64,000 nucleotides of DNA from assembly GCA_017311315.1 (NCBI GenBank), contig CM029658.1, positions 33,147,327 through 33,211,326 of the forward strand. The letters run 5' to 3'. Of the stretch, positions 1-10,230 are shown one piece after another. Each line of letters begins with the position of its first letter. Positions within the stretch are counted from its first letter, which is position 1. Under the pieces are notes generated by a model, which had not been told where the DNA came from, ran no database searches, and worked only from the letters and a program-made list of their open reading frames with translations. The position numbers and the translations under genes were made by a program. The stretch comes from Dendrocalamus latiflorus. Its lineage: Eukaryota > Streptophyta > Magnoliopsida > Poales > Poaceae.

Positions 1-10
1 TACTGTTCTT

Positions 11-496
11 GTGATCATCTCCTTCCTCTCATCTGTTCATCACGAATTGTTCGGCCGGAACCTTACACAGGCGGCCAGCAATTTGCATCTGGAGCAGCTT
101 CTCCGCACCCGCCCTGCTCTCCTTCCCCGACTTTCTTGCATCCGTCAGCTTGACCTGATCCTCCGCCGTCGACGGAGGCGTCTCGCTGCCGCTCAAGAAA
201 GGGAAACAGCCCTCACCCTGGTTCTTCTCCACAATGTGCGCAATGCGGAAGAATCTCTACACGCATTGCAGAGACTGATGGATAGCCTTGCCGATCAAGC
301 AGAAACGACAGATTCTGAGGAATCTTTTCATGCTATCCTCTACGACATTATGGATGCTGCTGATCATTTGCCCAGGCGGCACGAGGAAGTGCTGAGGACA
401 AGGGCAATCTTAACGGCGTTCGAGAATTTAGCGGCTGATCCTCCAAGTCCCCAAGTTGAAGAAGAAGCTTACGAAGCCCAAAAGAATACAATCTGA
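11..496 (+). CDS. hypothetical protein inside the CACTA element
   Basis: An open frame of 161 codons ends at a TGA near 496 and is followed by AT-rich DNA with AATAAA-like signals. The protein is charged and helical-looking, with an arginine run near residues 52-57 and an acidic C-terminus. I recognise no domain. It could be the last exon of a CACTA accessory protein or of a captured host gene, since the frame may continue left of the window through an intron. The start codon shown is only the first ATG in the window, not a supported start. Confidence 0.35.
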   Translation: MIISFLSSVHHELFGRNLTQAASNLHLEQLLRTRPALLPRLSCIRQLDLILRRRRRRLAAAQERETALTLVLLHNVRNAEESLHALQRLMDSLADQAETTDSEESFHAILYDIMDAADHLPRRHEEVLRTRAILTAFENLAADPPSPQVEEEAYEAQKNTI

Positions 497-659
497 GAAA
501 CTCTTTACCTGTGCGACTTTTGTAATAAATTTGCCTCTAATTGAAATTAATAAATTTTCCTTTAATTTGTGATCTCTTGTCTCAGTAGTTCTGTAGTTAA
601 GTTATTAGAAGCAATGTGTACTTATATATTAACTTCTGATCTAGAATATGACAGACAAA

Positions 660-955
660 GGGACATTACAGCCGGTTCTTGTGAAAAACCGTCTGTGAAC
701 ATTCCCAGACGGTTCTTAACAACAACCGGCTGTGATAGTCGACACAACACAGACGGTTTTTAATAAAAAACCGTCTGTGATATTCCAGTATCACAGACGG
801 TTCAGCGGTAAGAACCGTATGTGATACTCCTTTTTCCCGCCACAAATACCACAGACGGCCTTCAAATTAAAACCGTCTGTAATAGTTTACATTACAGACG
901 GTTTCACAAAACCGTCTGTGATTTGCCGTCTACTATTAGCCTTTCTGTAGTAGTG
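660..955. repeat. CACTA subterminal repeat array
   Basis: About ten copies of a 10-12 bp unit (ACAGACGGTT, or AACCGTCTGTGA on the opposite strand) occur in both orientations, so many neighbours can pair into hairpins. In En/Spm-type elements such arrays bind the element-encoded DNA-binding protein. That role is inferred from the family. Confidence 0.85.
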
Positions 956-1165
956 TTTTCTTCTTCCATTTTTTTTTGTGAATCCTGCTTAAAACACCTT
1001 TTTCTTTCCAAATGTGAATTAATCATAACAACCATGTCTCATCTGGACGTCACATAATTTGCAATCGAAAAACATTTTATTTTGTACAATCATTCTCACT
1101 TTGCAGAAGACTAGAAAGATTGACGTCCTGATGTGTCATCAGTACTTCTTGTCATGATCATTCAG

Positions 1166-2105
1166 GCAAAAACGCTATTCTTCAGAGATTGAGTTGGCAA
1201 CATCGAGCACGAATTGCACTTGAAGCTGCCCAGGGTATAATTTTGAGTGTAGCACAGCATTTCATCAAGTCCCCCAGTCTCCTGTTACATGTTACAATCT
1301 CTATCCATCGTGCCTTTGGGCGCAGGTCTGGACTACTTGCACACGGGATGTGTACTGCCTATAGTACACAGAGATGTTAAGTCACACAACATCCTTCTGG
1401 GACGTGATCTGAATGCCAAGATATCGGATTTTGGATTGTCAAAGTCATATCTGAGTGTTGCTCAAAGTCACATATCAGTGACTGCTGCTGGAACACTAGG
1501 CTACATCGACCCAGAGTTCGTTCTTATACGGTTATACCTATTCCATTTTCTTGAAGAGTTCGCAAAAAAATATCTAGAAGACAAATAATATACTTCATAA
1601 ATTCCAGAAAATATCATTTGTTCAATTTGACTCCAGTTGCAATTGAGAGGCTAATGATTATGGTAGAACTAGCTAACTAGGTATATTCTTCCAACCGTTC
1701 TTACCCAGGTACTATCGTAGCGGCAGGCTCACCATGGGCAGTGATATCTTCAGCTTTGGAGTAGTTTTGCTAGAGATTGTAACTGGTGAGCCTTCCATCT
1801 TGCCAACAGCAACACATATTGTGCAACACATCAAGGAGAAGGTTAATACTGGAAATATTGAGATGATTGTTGATCCACGACTTCATGGTGAGTACGACGT
1901 CAGTTCTATCTGGAAGGTCGTGGACATAGCGCTGATGTGCACAAGGGAGGCATCTGGTGAAAGGCCAACGATGGGTACCGTGGTAGCACAGCTAAAGGAT
2001 GCCTTAGCATTGGAAGAAGCCCGTGCAAGCGATAGCATCAATGACATTAGCCATGGTGGTGCCAATCCTGTGTTGTCGATCAACTCTATGCCATCACCGA
2101 GATGA
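1166..2105 (+). CDS. RLK-A, malectin-like LRR receptor kinase, last three exons
   Basis: Three exons (1166-1234, 1326-1515, 1709-2105) match the last three exons of RLK-B in length (69, 190 and 397 nt) and phase. They encode the C-lobe of a Ser/Thr kinase: catalytic VHRDVKSHNILL, Mg-binding DFG in KISDFGLSKSY, then GTLGYIDPE and SFGVVLLEIVTGEP. The E of IDPE is split across the last intron, with donor GTTCGT and acceptor ACCCAG. The stop is TGA at 2103-2105 and AATAAA lies at 2163. No stop or frameshift is present. The upstream exons should lie left of the window, beyond the CACTA element that interrupts this intron. Whether the gene is still expressed whole cannot be judged here. Confidence 0.85.
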
Positions 2106-2259
2106 TAGGGCTTAAGCGTGTTCTACAGTTAAACCTTCTTATTTCTAAGTGTATGAGCTATTAATAAAATAAGCACGGCCTGTCCAGCGGATTTGCAGCT
2201 ACGCTTAACTATCAATTCAATAAGCATGGCCTGTCAAGTGGAATTGCAGCCACGGTCGC

Positions 2260-2905
2260 TGTTGCGCTTCGACTACTCTGCAGTCATTACGACCACGCTA
2301 AGTCGATTTACGACCACTTCACAAATGGCTACGACCACGTGAAAGTTACGATCACACACAGAGTAGTTATGACCACTACTTGTGTTTGTTCCCACCACGC
2401 TACGTGCTCGTAACTTCTACTGACGAGAGTTACGACCACATTCACACTGCGCTGCACATTTTCGTAACCGAGCTACGACCATTCCGGTTTACGAGAACCC
2501 GAGACTTCGATTGCAGACCCTGCTCCTTCGACCACGTAATAGACTTGATCATAGTAGTCATAACTCGATTACGACCACGTTGAAGGCTCGATCGCTGTGG
2601 TCGTAAAGCGTTTACGACCACATCTTTAGCTTTACGAAACCTCTAATTTTCCAAAGCGAAAACCGCTCCTTCTCTTCTTTATTTCTCTCCCTCTCATTCG
2701 ATCACACCAAGCGCTTCCTTCCCCTCTTGTTACATTGCCCTGCCTTTTATACCCAACTCTACAACTACGATACGGAGACAACTACGACTCTGAGATCGAC
2801 TCAAAAACTGACTCGTACACGGAAACAAACTCGTACACAACTCGAACATATATAATACAGCAAAACTGGCTCGAATACGACTAAACAAGATTACTAACTC
2901 TAACG
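2260..2905 (-). repeat. 3' LTR of the 2.26-5.72 kb element
   Basis: Direct repeat partner of 5072-5715. It holds roughly ten copies of a TTACGACCAC-like decamer in both orientations over 2285-2630, an unusual motif density for an LTR. Confidence 0.88.
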
Positions 2906-3252
2906 ATCGCCTCCTTAATCTTTTTTCTCCATCTTGATCACGCCGATCTTCTCTCTTGCTTCCGCTTCTTCCTTTTTCCTGCACTCCCGTGTGCTTGAGC
3001 CGTCACCGCCCTACCGTCTGTGCTTGCTCTATCCTGAGCCTCGCACAATCCGATGCTTACCACGTCTCGCACCTGGATTTATCTTGTCCTTCCTTGTACG
3101 CCTGTTTGAGTTGGAGCACCTGCTCCCACAGCCACCTTGGCTTCGCCGTTACTTGAGCCTCTCGCTCTTCTTTCTTGGACCAAGTCTGCCCGCTTTCCCG
3201 CGTATATCTTAGTTGAGACTACACCGCCCCTAACTCCTGTCTCCAATGCTTC

Positions 3253-3690
3253 CTACGTTCTCTCTGCAAAATAACAAAAGACTGCACTAACCTGTATTGT
3301 AAGTCTTCCTCTTAGACCTTGTACACTTTTTCTATCACCTTGACTTCCTGTGTTAGCCGCACCTGCATGTGTGCCGCATGTGCCTCTGGAGCCGCTGCTC
3401 CCTTCATGTGCGCCTGCATGTGTGTGGTCATGTGGCTTGCTGCCATCTTCATGCATGGAGTCCATAGACATGCCCTTCTCCCTATGGCTGCTAACGTGAC
3501 GCTGCATGCACGCCTCGTGTGCCAGCTGCACGTGATGCACCTGGATCCTGCCATCTTGGCCTTCTGCACGTGCACCTACATGCCCTGCTTGGCTACCCCT
3601 AACTACGCCTACTGAGTCTTGCCCCCGGGTACTGCCACCTCCTGACGCCTCCAAGCTGCTCTTCAGACAAATCGATTTACAAGTTTTCAA
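3253..3690 (-). other. internal region with an unrecognised open frame
   Basis: This stretch lies between the protease remnant and the 3' LTR, where integrase and RT would normally sit. It has a 145-codon minus frame rich in His, Gly and Ala, probably fortuitous. The + strand shows repeated CATG-containing words (TGCATGTGTG and similar). It may be foreign DNA that replaced pol. I assign no function. Confidence 0.35.
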
Positions 3691-3705
3691 AGAAATCTTG
3701 TATAA

Positions 3706-4149
3706 TCAATTTGAAGATATTTTCACCTTCATCAACAAATCTTTGTTTTTGTCATATACACGTAAGAACTCATCCTGCAGCACCACCCTGCACCCTCTTT
3801 CTGTCATCTGCCCCAGACAAAGTATGTTGTTGCACAGACTTGGTATATAATAAATCCTTGTCAACAACTTCTTATCTCCATTCTTGCATTGCAACAGCAT
3901 CGATCCTTTTTCTTTTATCTCCACCATGAAACCGTCGCCAAACTTGACCTTTCCCCAAATCTTCTCATTGAGCTTATGAAACATAGAACGATCTCCCGTC
4001 ATGTGGTTGCTTGCTCCATTGTCCAAGTACCACTGATCCGTGTGATCATGACTACCTTCCTTTGTGCGTAGTTTTGGAACTACGTTCTTCTTCGTCTTGG
4101 GAGATGTTCGCCTCCCTATTCTTCTTCTTGCTTCGATAATCCAACGCAT
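3706..4149 (-). pseudogene. copia aspartic protease and pre-integrase remnant
   Basis: The minus-strand frame contains WYLDNGASNHMTGD, the copia protease active-site region, with DNGA where most copies have D(T/S)GA. It is followed by the usual FGDG and YIPSLCNNILCLGQM segments found between protease and integrase. Just upstream (4150-4240) decayed CCHC knuckles of Gag can be read in other frames. The frame ends before the GAG-pre-integrase histidines, so the polyprotein is truncated. It acts in no host pathway. Confidence 0.8.
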
Positions 4150-4309
4150 AGTGCCTGTACTCGTTACAGTTGAAACACTTTATTTGGTTACGACATTCTA
4201 ACGCGTAGTGCCCGTATTCGCCACATTCAAATCACTTGACATATGACTTATCATGGGATCTGTCACCACCACCTTGCCCAACCTTGTCTCCACGGCCACC
4301 TCTGCTGCC

Positions 4310-5029
4310 TCAACCACTCTGGCCACCTCGATCGTGCCACCTCCTGCGGTTGTTTGATGAGCCACAATCGTCTCTCGGATCTCCCTTTACTAGCAACGTC
4401 TGCTTGTTATGAGTCTGGAATCCCTGCTCATTACGTGACTGAAACCCCTTCAGTAACTCCTCATGCACCTTGAGGGAGCCTGTGATCTTTTCTATCATCT
4501 TATTGTCCAGATCAAAGGAGTACATAAGTGTGGTGACAACAAGTATGTACTTCTCCAGAAGCACACGCAGGTATTTCTTCAACATCACAAATTCCTCCAT
4601 CTTGTTATCAAGAGAGTTAATCTGATTGTACAACGAAGTCAGCTTGCCGGCGAACTCATCCACCGGCCGGGTCTCTCCCATCTTGAGATTCTCGAACTCG
4701 CTTTGCAAATTCTGGAACCGCACCTCCTTCACATGATCAACGCCCTTGTGCATCGTCTGTAGTGTCTCCCACGCCTCCCATGCCGTCTCCTTGCCGATGA
4801 GCTAATGCATCATCGCATCTGGTAGCACCTGGTAGATGATGGCCAAAGCCACTTGATCCACCTTATCGTCCACCTCCTTATCTTTCCCCTTCGAATCCAC
4901 TGCACCACAGACTCCCTGGCTGCGCATGTTCGCCTTCATCTTCATTGCCCACACCGGATAATTGTCGGTCATCGGGAGAGGGTACTGGAGGGAGATTAGC
5001 CCACCCTGGTCCTTTGCCTTATCGCCCAT
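4310..5029 (-). pseudogene. copia Gag remnant
   Basis: Reading leftwards from the ATG at 5027-5029, 40-odd nt inside the primer-binding site, the frame encodes a UBN2-type Gag: an LSLQYPLPMTDNYPVWAMKM-like start, then VRFQNLQSEFENLKM and VDEFAGKLTSLYNQI. One in-frame TAG at about 4802 splits it, and a frameshift near 4310 separates it from the zinc-knuckle region. Both halves are in the same frame across the TAG, so it was one protein. Confidence 0.8.
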
Positions 5030-5071
5030 AATCTTCAGAAATCACCAAGATCAACAGGATCTGATACCACT

Positions 5072-5715
5072 TGTTGCGCTTCGACTACTCTGCAGTCGTT
5101 ACAACCACGCTAAGTCGATTTACGACCACTTCACAAATGGCACGACCACGTGAAATTTATGACCACACACAAAGTAGTTATGACCACTTGTGTTTGCTTC
5201 GACCATGCTACGTACTCGTAACTTCTGCTGACGAGAGTTACGACCATATTCACAATACGCTGCACGTTCTCGTAATCGAGCTACGACCACTCCGGTTTAC
5301 GAGAACTCGAGACTTCGATTGTAGACCTTGTTTCTTCGACCACGTAGTAGACTTGATCACAGTAGTCAACTCGATTACGACCACGTTGAAGACTCAATCG
5401 TCGTGGTCGTAAAGCGTGTACGGCCACGTCTTCAGCTTCACGAACACCTCCGATTTCTCGGAGCCAAAACTGCTCCTTCTTCTCTTCTTTATTTCTCTCC
5501 CTCTCATACGATCACACCGATCGCTTCCTTTCTCTCTCGTTATATTGCTCTGTCTTTTATACCCAACTCTACAACTATGACACAGAGACAACTACAACTC
5601 CGAGATAGACTCGAAAGCTGACTCGTACGTGGAAACAAACTCGTACATGACTCAAACAAATATAATACAGCAAAACTGGCTCGAATATGACTAAACAAGA
5701 TTACTAACTCTAACA
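5072..5715 (-). repeat. 5' LTR of the 2.26-5.72 kb element
   Basis: Partner of 2260-2905. The adjoining primer-binding site marks this as the 5' LTR of the minus-strand element. It contains the same TTACGACCAC decamer array. Confidence 0.88.
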
Positions 5716-6242
5716 GTTGCTACTTAAGGATAGTATCCATGACATATCATGTGTTCTGTATCATACTATCAACATGCATGTATGGTACTTTAGCTTCCTT
5801 TGGTGAAGTGTTAAAGGAGCATTTCAAAATAAAATCAGCAAGCATGTCTCTGCAACTCATTATCATGGTCTCAACTTCTAGAATGTGAAAATTCTTCTGT
5901 AAATTGGAGCAATATACTGAGCACAATCGATTACCTGCAATTCTGCATTTTGTCTCTTGTGGCGAAGAGGCGAAGAATATCCTACACAGATATGCACAAC
6001 GACCTTCCGTCCGGACAAAATCTGCAAGCAAATGAAAGGTCAATTCTTGTTGGGTAAATTTTGCATAACTGCAACTTTATTGTCCAAAATATCAAGAGCA
6101 AATTGTATCAGCCCACAGGTTTCATGAACCTAGCTAATTGCGGTAAACCCCAGGTATTTTGGCTTGTATCACGTAACCACATATATTATGGCCATGTAGT
6201 TCCATGAAACCACACCCGGAAAAGCAGACCTGCCCCTGGTGG
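5716..6242. repeat. RLK-A downstream segmental duplication, part 1
   Basis: This stretch aligns with 50635-51140 downstream of RLK-B at about 90 percent by eye. It starts at the same shared words (GCTACTTRAGGATAGTATC). It is non-coding apart from a minus-strand frame listed separately. Confidence 0.85.
5747..6043 (-). other. minus-strand frame conserved in both duplicated copies
   Basis: A 98-codon frame shares the segment NLQKNFHILE through MIMSCRDMLADFILKCSF with the frame at 50675-50905. The C-terminal halves are collinear, but the N-terminal parts differ by indels. The similarity is expected from the recent DNA duplication alone, so coding potential is unproven. No domain recognised. Confidence 0.25.
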
Positions 6243-6823
6243 CCTGTTTTTTTCGACTGAAGCTAGTGGCATTTAATTTTTGCTATAGTATCTAACTTTT
6301 AAATGGAGTATTTTCTTAAGATGGGATCTACAAGTTAATTGTAGTACATGTTAAAAGCATAATATCTGTATCAACAAAAATCACAAGCGAGTATCTCCCT
6401 CTCCGTGGTGGTGATCGGTTCGGCTGAAAAGCTCATGGCTTATGGCTGAAAACACTGTAGCTGGCTGAAAAAAACACTGTAGCTGATAGAGGCTTATTTA
6501 GCATAATTAAATTTAAAAAAATTTAAAAATATAAAAAATATGTTAGCCCATTACGTATAATACAAACAAATACGGGGAAAAAAAGAACCGGCAAAAAAGC
6601 TCAACAAAAAGCCAAAAGTTCATAAAAAGACGAAACTTATGAATAGTGAAAAATAAGCCAGAAGCCAGAAGCCGAAGCCGAGTTGATGTAATCTCTGTCA
6701 CAACAGCTAAAATTCATAAATTTCAGCCAAAAACCATAAACGAATTTTTTGTACGGATAATCCATTTTTTATTCGAAATTACATAAATATACCCGCGGGA
6801 AATTTTTTTGCAAAAATAGGCTC

Positions 6824-6998
6824 CAGTCGCCTAATGGTTAAGCGACTGGAGACTTTCGCCCAACCAGACCGCGACAGCTGGAGAGTCTACGAACGGTTGG
6901 GCGATTAATTGTAGTCGCCCAACCGTTGGGCGCCTTCAATGTAGTCGCCGAACGGTTCGGCGACTGTGATTCAGTCGCCCAACGGTTGGGCGACTGAA
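6824..6998. repeat. left subterminal palindrome array of the MULE
   Basis: Four to five imperfect palindromes of about 23 bp follow the pattern AGTCGCC-n-AACGG-n-GGCGACT. The central ones are nearly perfect dyads. A matching array lies inside the other end (9032-9205). Such repeated dyads could bind transposase or fold into hairpins. Confidence 0.85.
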
Positions 6999-7136
6999 GG
7001 TGGATATAAGGCCGCGCTCGGCGGCGAGGAAGCGCCGCACTGTTCTTCCGTTCGGCCAGCGCAGAGAAGAGAGGGGAAAGAGGGAGAGGGAGAGGAGAAG
7101 AGAATGGGGAGGAGGAGAAGGAGTGCGCGTTTTTCA

Positions 7137-7812
7137 GGTAAGTTTTTGGTGTTATATATTTTTGTTAGTGTAGGAGATTAGTTTAGAAATATAGTTTAGA
7201 AAATGTAGTCTAGAAAATTAGTTTAGAAAATTAGATTAGAAAATGTAGTGTAGAAAATTAGTTTAGAAATATAGTTTAGAAAATTAGTATAGAAAATATA
7301 GTTTAGAAAATTAGTTTACAAAATGTAGTATAGAAAATATAGTTTAGAAAATTAGTTTACAAAATGTAGTATAGAAATATAGTTTAGAAAATTAGTTTAG
7401 AAAATGTAGTCTAGAAAATTAGTTTAGAAATATAGTTTAGAAAATGTAGTTTAGAAATTTAGTTTACAAATTTATTTTTCAAATTTTGTTTAGTAAATAT
7501 AGTTTAGAAATTTAGTTTACAAATTGTATAAACTAAATTTTGTATACCATTTATAATGCATTATTGTACAAAAAATAGTATTTAAATGTACATGTACCAA
7601 ATTTAATGTTGCAATTATTGTACAAATTTAGATGTAGAAAATTTAGTGTTGAAATTTACATGTAGAAAATGTAATGTTGAAATTATTGTACAAATTTAGA
7701 TATAGAAAATGTAGTGTTGAAATTTAGATGTACAAAATTTAATGTTGCAATTCTTATACAAATTTAGATGTAGAACATTGAATGTTGCAATTATTGTACA
7801 AATTTTCCAGGT
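7137..7812 (+). repeat. AT-rich tandem-like repeat in the presumed first intron
   Basis: Degenerate 15-17 bp units (TAGTTTAGAAAAT and variants) fill 7170-7510, followed by related words such as TGTAGAAAATTTAG up to 7800. A GTAAGT donor at 7137 and TTTTCCAG before 7811 bracket it, so it looks like an intron. Confidence 0.65.
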
Positions 7813-8724
7813 ATGGCTCGTGCTGGACGTGACTCGGAGTGGCGGTTCGCGCTGTTGGACGAGCACGTGGACCGCTCTCATCGCGCTTCCCGTCTAGTCC
7901 CGCCACCGGGGAGCACGGACGACCCGCCTCAGCTGGGAGTGGTCCGGACACGCACACCTCGCGTGGCCTGGGGACTCGACCCTCGTTGGACCGCCAGGTT
8001 TGCACTACTCCAGCGTTTAGTGCGACCGTAAGTTCGTTCTGTGCTGACCTTCACTTTGTTTGCAGGCTGCGGAATGCCGGGCTACTCCCTCTTGCCCGGA
8101 TGGTGCAGGCCACGGACGAGGATGGAGGCGCTGGCGCCGCTGGCGGGGACGAGGCGGGCGGGGAGCGATCATGACGCTTTCCGTTCGACCGTTCCCTGCT
8201 GACGGCTTTGGTGGACCGTTGGCGGCCCGAGACGCACACTTTCCACCTCCCATTCGGGGAGATGACGCCGACCTTGCAGGATGTGTCCCTGCTCCTTGGG
8301 CTTCCGATCGCGGGAGACGCTGCCTTCCTACCGGAGGCCCCGGCCCACTGGCCCTCTTATATCGTGTTTATCGTGTTTATCCGAAGACGACATGCAACGA
8401 ACTAACGATATTAATATTGCAGGTAGTTACCAGCAGCATGGCGTCTCCCCAGGCCCGGAAGATGTGGACCAGTTTTTCGCGGAGTGGCCCGGGCAATTCT
8501 CCGACGCAGCTCCGGAGGTTCTCTCTGTCAGTGCCCTCCCCGGTGCACCGGAGGGCACACAGCCAGAGGTGCAGCTGACTCCACCAGCGCAGGGGCGGGA
8601 TAGACACCCTCCTGCTCGTTTTACTTTTTCGGATCGTCCTAACCCGTTGCACCGGAGGAGGGCCAAGCGAGGCCGTATGGGAGGACGCGGGCGCGGTGAC
8701 GGGGCACACCAGGGTGACCAGTGA
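7813..8724 (+). pseudogene. plant mobile domain (PMD) protein, one in-frame stop
   Basis: Exon 7813-8027 (MARAGRDSEWRF start) joins 8066 onward through a small intron to give RLVRPLRNAGLLPLARMVQ. The frame then meets TGA at 8172-8174 and continues in frame as FPFDRSLLTALVDRWRPETH, FHLPFGEMTPTLQDVSLLLG and LPIAGD. This is the core PMD signature seen in MULE-borne and MAIN-like proteins. A last exon from 8423 encodes DVDQFFAEWPGQF and an RGRMGGRGRG tail. A TATA-like word (ATATAAGG, 7001) and a short GGAGGAGG leader exon precede it. The stop may be a CGA to TGA change, so the gene is probably just dead, or read only in part. The role of PMD proteins in transposons is unknown. Confidence 0.75.
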
Positions 8725-9031
8725 GGCGTGTTGCAGATGCTATATATGTTATGCATGTAATGAAAAAACATGCGGCATGTTACTCTCAGTTATATTATGA
8801 AGTTTATTTAAATTTACATAGTCTATCATCTCTCTCCGCACATAAACTATCTCACTTAACAGTGCATGTATCGATCGTTTTCTACTCAATCTTTCATAAA
8901 AAAAATTAAAAACTTTTTACATACCTACAATATACAATGAACATAAAATTTTATTACAACTTCACCGTATTTTTTTACCGGTTCAACGTTACAAAATTCA
9001 CAAAATTTAAAACAATCACGGGGGCTACATG

Positions 9032-9205
9032 CAGTCGCCTAACGGGATGGCGACTGCATTCTAGTCGCCTAACGGGATGGCGACTACCGTTAAGTCGCCG
9101 AACGGAAAAGCGACTTAATGCAGTCGCTCCACTGTGCAGCGAGATATATTGTGTCGCGGTCTGGTTGGGTGAAAGTCTCCAGTCGCCCAACCATTAGGCG
9201 ACTGG
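9032..9205. repeat. right subterminal palindrome array of the MULE
   Basis: AGTCGCCTAACGG-GATGGCGACT occurs twice, then a GAACGG variant and AGTCGCCCAACC at the terminal repeat. It mirrors the left array but with more mismatches in the right arms. Confidence 0.82.
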
Positions 9206-9315
9206 AGCCTATTTTTGCAAAAAAATTTCCCGCGGGTATATTTATGTAATTTCGAATAAAAAATGGATTATCCGTACAAAAAATTCAACCATAAACCGCA
9301 GCCGAAAAGAACAGG

Positions 9316-10230
9316 TTGTATTTGCACCTGCTGGCTTGTATCAATATTTGTGCTGTGGCTTGTACGCTTTACTGTATTGGCTTTAAGGTTACTTCTTTGC
9401 CTTTTTCAGTTTGAAATTTGAATTTTGAAAGGGAAATCACTATACATCTACTGGCTGTACAACTACATAGATTGTGTCATAGAAGGCAAAGGGCTCATGT
9501 AGCCATCAATTTGGTGGGAGCGTCTGGCAAGGCGTCCCACTCTGAGCAACTCACTCCGGGCCGAGTGTAGGGGCTAAGCGGGATGAGGTATGCATGTAGC
9601 TAAACAGACATGCAAAAGAGCACCTTCCAATCGAGAAGGTGTAAACCGATGGATTTTTGGTAAGGCAATTAACCAAACTAGCAAAATTGTCTGCGCAATT
9701 CTAGGCTAGACACTATAGTACCTATATATGTTTATATTTGAATATATAATTGTATATGTTATACAACCTTAATACCTATAGTTGAAAATATAGTTGTATA
9801 TGTTGTGTAACTACAACTATAATATCTATATTCTATTAATTAACACCAATATAATCTGGCACCACAAAATAAGTGGTGCAGATTTTTCTATTTTTTCTAG
9901 TGAGAGAATTTCTAGTTTTTTTCCTTGGTCATTGCAGCAATCATAAGTCTTCCTTGATTTATGAGAGAATTCTAGGATTTTTCCCCTATTTTAAAGGTTT
10001 TCATAGCAATCATTAGCTAGTTTGGAACGCAGGATTCTTCAAACTACAATCCTTCCTCGGTATAATCTTATCAATATATTGTACCTAATAGCAATAATAT
10101 TAGACACCATTTGAAGGTAGGATTTCTCTCGATTCTTACGAGATAAGTTTGCATCATTATAGACCCACCAAATAGTTGATGATTATGACCCTCCTAGTTG
10201 TTCAGCTTTAGTCTCTTCTCCCTCTTTTTA
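9316..10230. repeat. RLK-A downstream segmental duplication, part 2
   Basis: This aligns with 51143-52050 downstream of RLK-B: both have TTTGAAATTTGAATTTTGAA, GGCAAAGGGCTCATGTAGCC and ATTAATTAACACCAATATAA. Similarity is lost after about 10230/52050, which marks the right boundary of the tandem duplication. No gene seen. Confidence 0.85.

Larger units (their letters stand above)
1..955. mobile_element. CACTA (En/Spm) transposon, one end only
   Basis: The right edge ends in CTTTCTGTAGTAGTG, the inverted form of a CACTACTACAGAAAG terminus typical of grass CACTA elements. Inside it, from about 660, are many copies of ACAGACGGTT and its complement, the usual subterminal repeats. The other end and the 3-bp target duplication lie outside the window. 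No transposase (TnpD-type) is visible. Comparison with RLK-B (47514 onward) shows the element sits in an intron of RLK-A: host intron resumes directly after 955. Confidence 0.88.
2260..5715 (-). mobile_element. defective Ty1-copia-type LTR retrotransposon, minus strand
   Basis: Two direct repeats of about 645 bp (2260-2905 and 5072-5715) begin TGTTGCG and end near CTAACA. Flanking pentamers GTCGC and GTTGC differ by one base and fit a target duplication; the matching RLK-B flank reads straight through. The primer-binding site, complementary to initiator tRNA-Met (TGGTATCAGA on the minus strand), abuts the right LTR at 5059-5071, so the element reads leftwards. Inside are gag and protease remnants, but no integrase, reverse transcriptase or RNase H, so it must have moved with help or lost them later. 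The LTRs differ at many sites, so it is not recent. Confidence 0.9.
6742..9286. mobile_element. Mutator-like element (MULE) with plant mobile domain gene
   Basis: Long terminal inverted repeats of more than 110 bp start GAATTTTTTGTACGGATAAT at 6742 and run inverted to 9286. A perfect 10-bp target duplication, AACCATAAAC, flanks it (6732-6741 and 9287-9296). Size is 2545 bp. There is no MuDR-type transposase, so it is non-autonomous. It carries a spliced gene for a plant mobile domain protein and subterminal palindrome arrays. It inserted into an older element, which also supplied the target duplication. Confidence 0.93.
6243..9315. mobile_element. host transposon (MITE-like) holding the nested MULE
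   Basis: The ends CCTGTTTTTTTCGACTG and, inverted, CCTGTTCTTTTCGGCTG are terminal inverted repeats. Flanks TGG and TTG fit a 3-bp target duplication. The RLK-B copy near 51140 (CCTGGTTGTTTTTGC) shows the empty site. The 3-bp duplication suggests a Harbinger-like element. The segment 6416-6730, rich in GGCTG and AGCCAGAAGCC words, is its non-coding body. It may itself be composite, since GGTTCGGCTG recurs at 6419. Confidence 0.65.
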
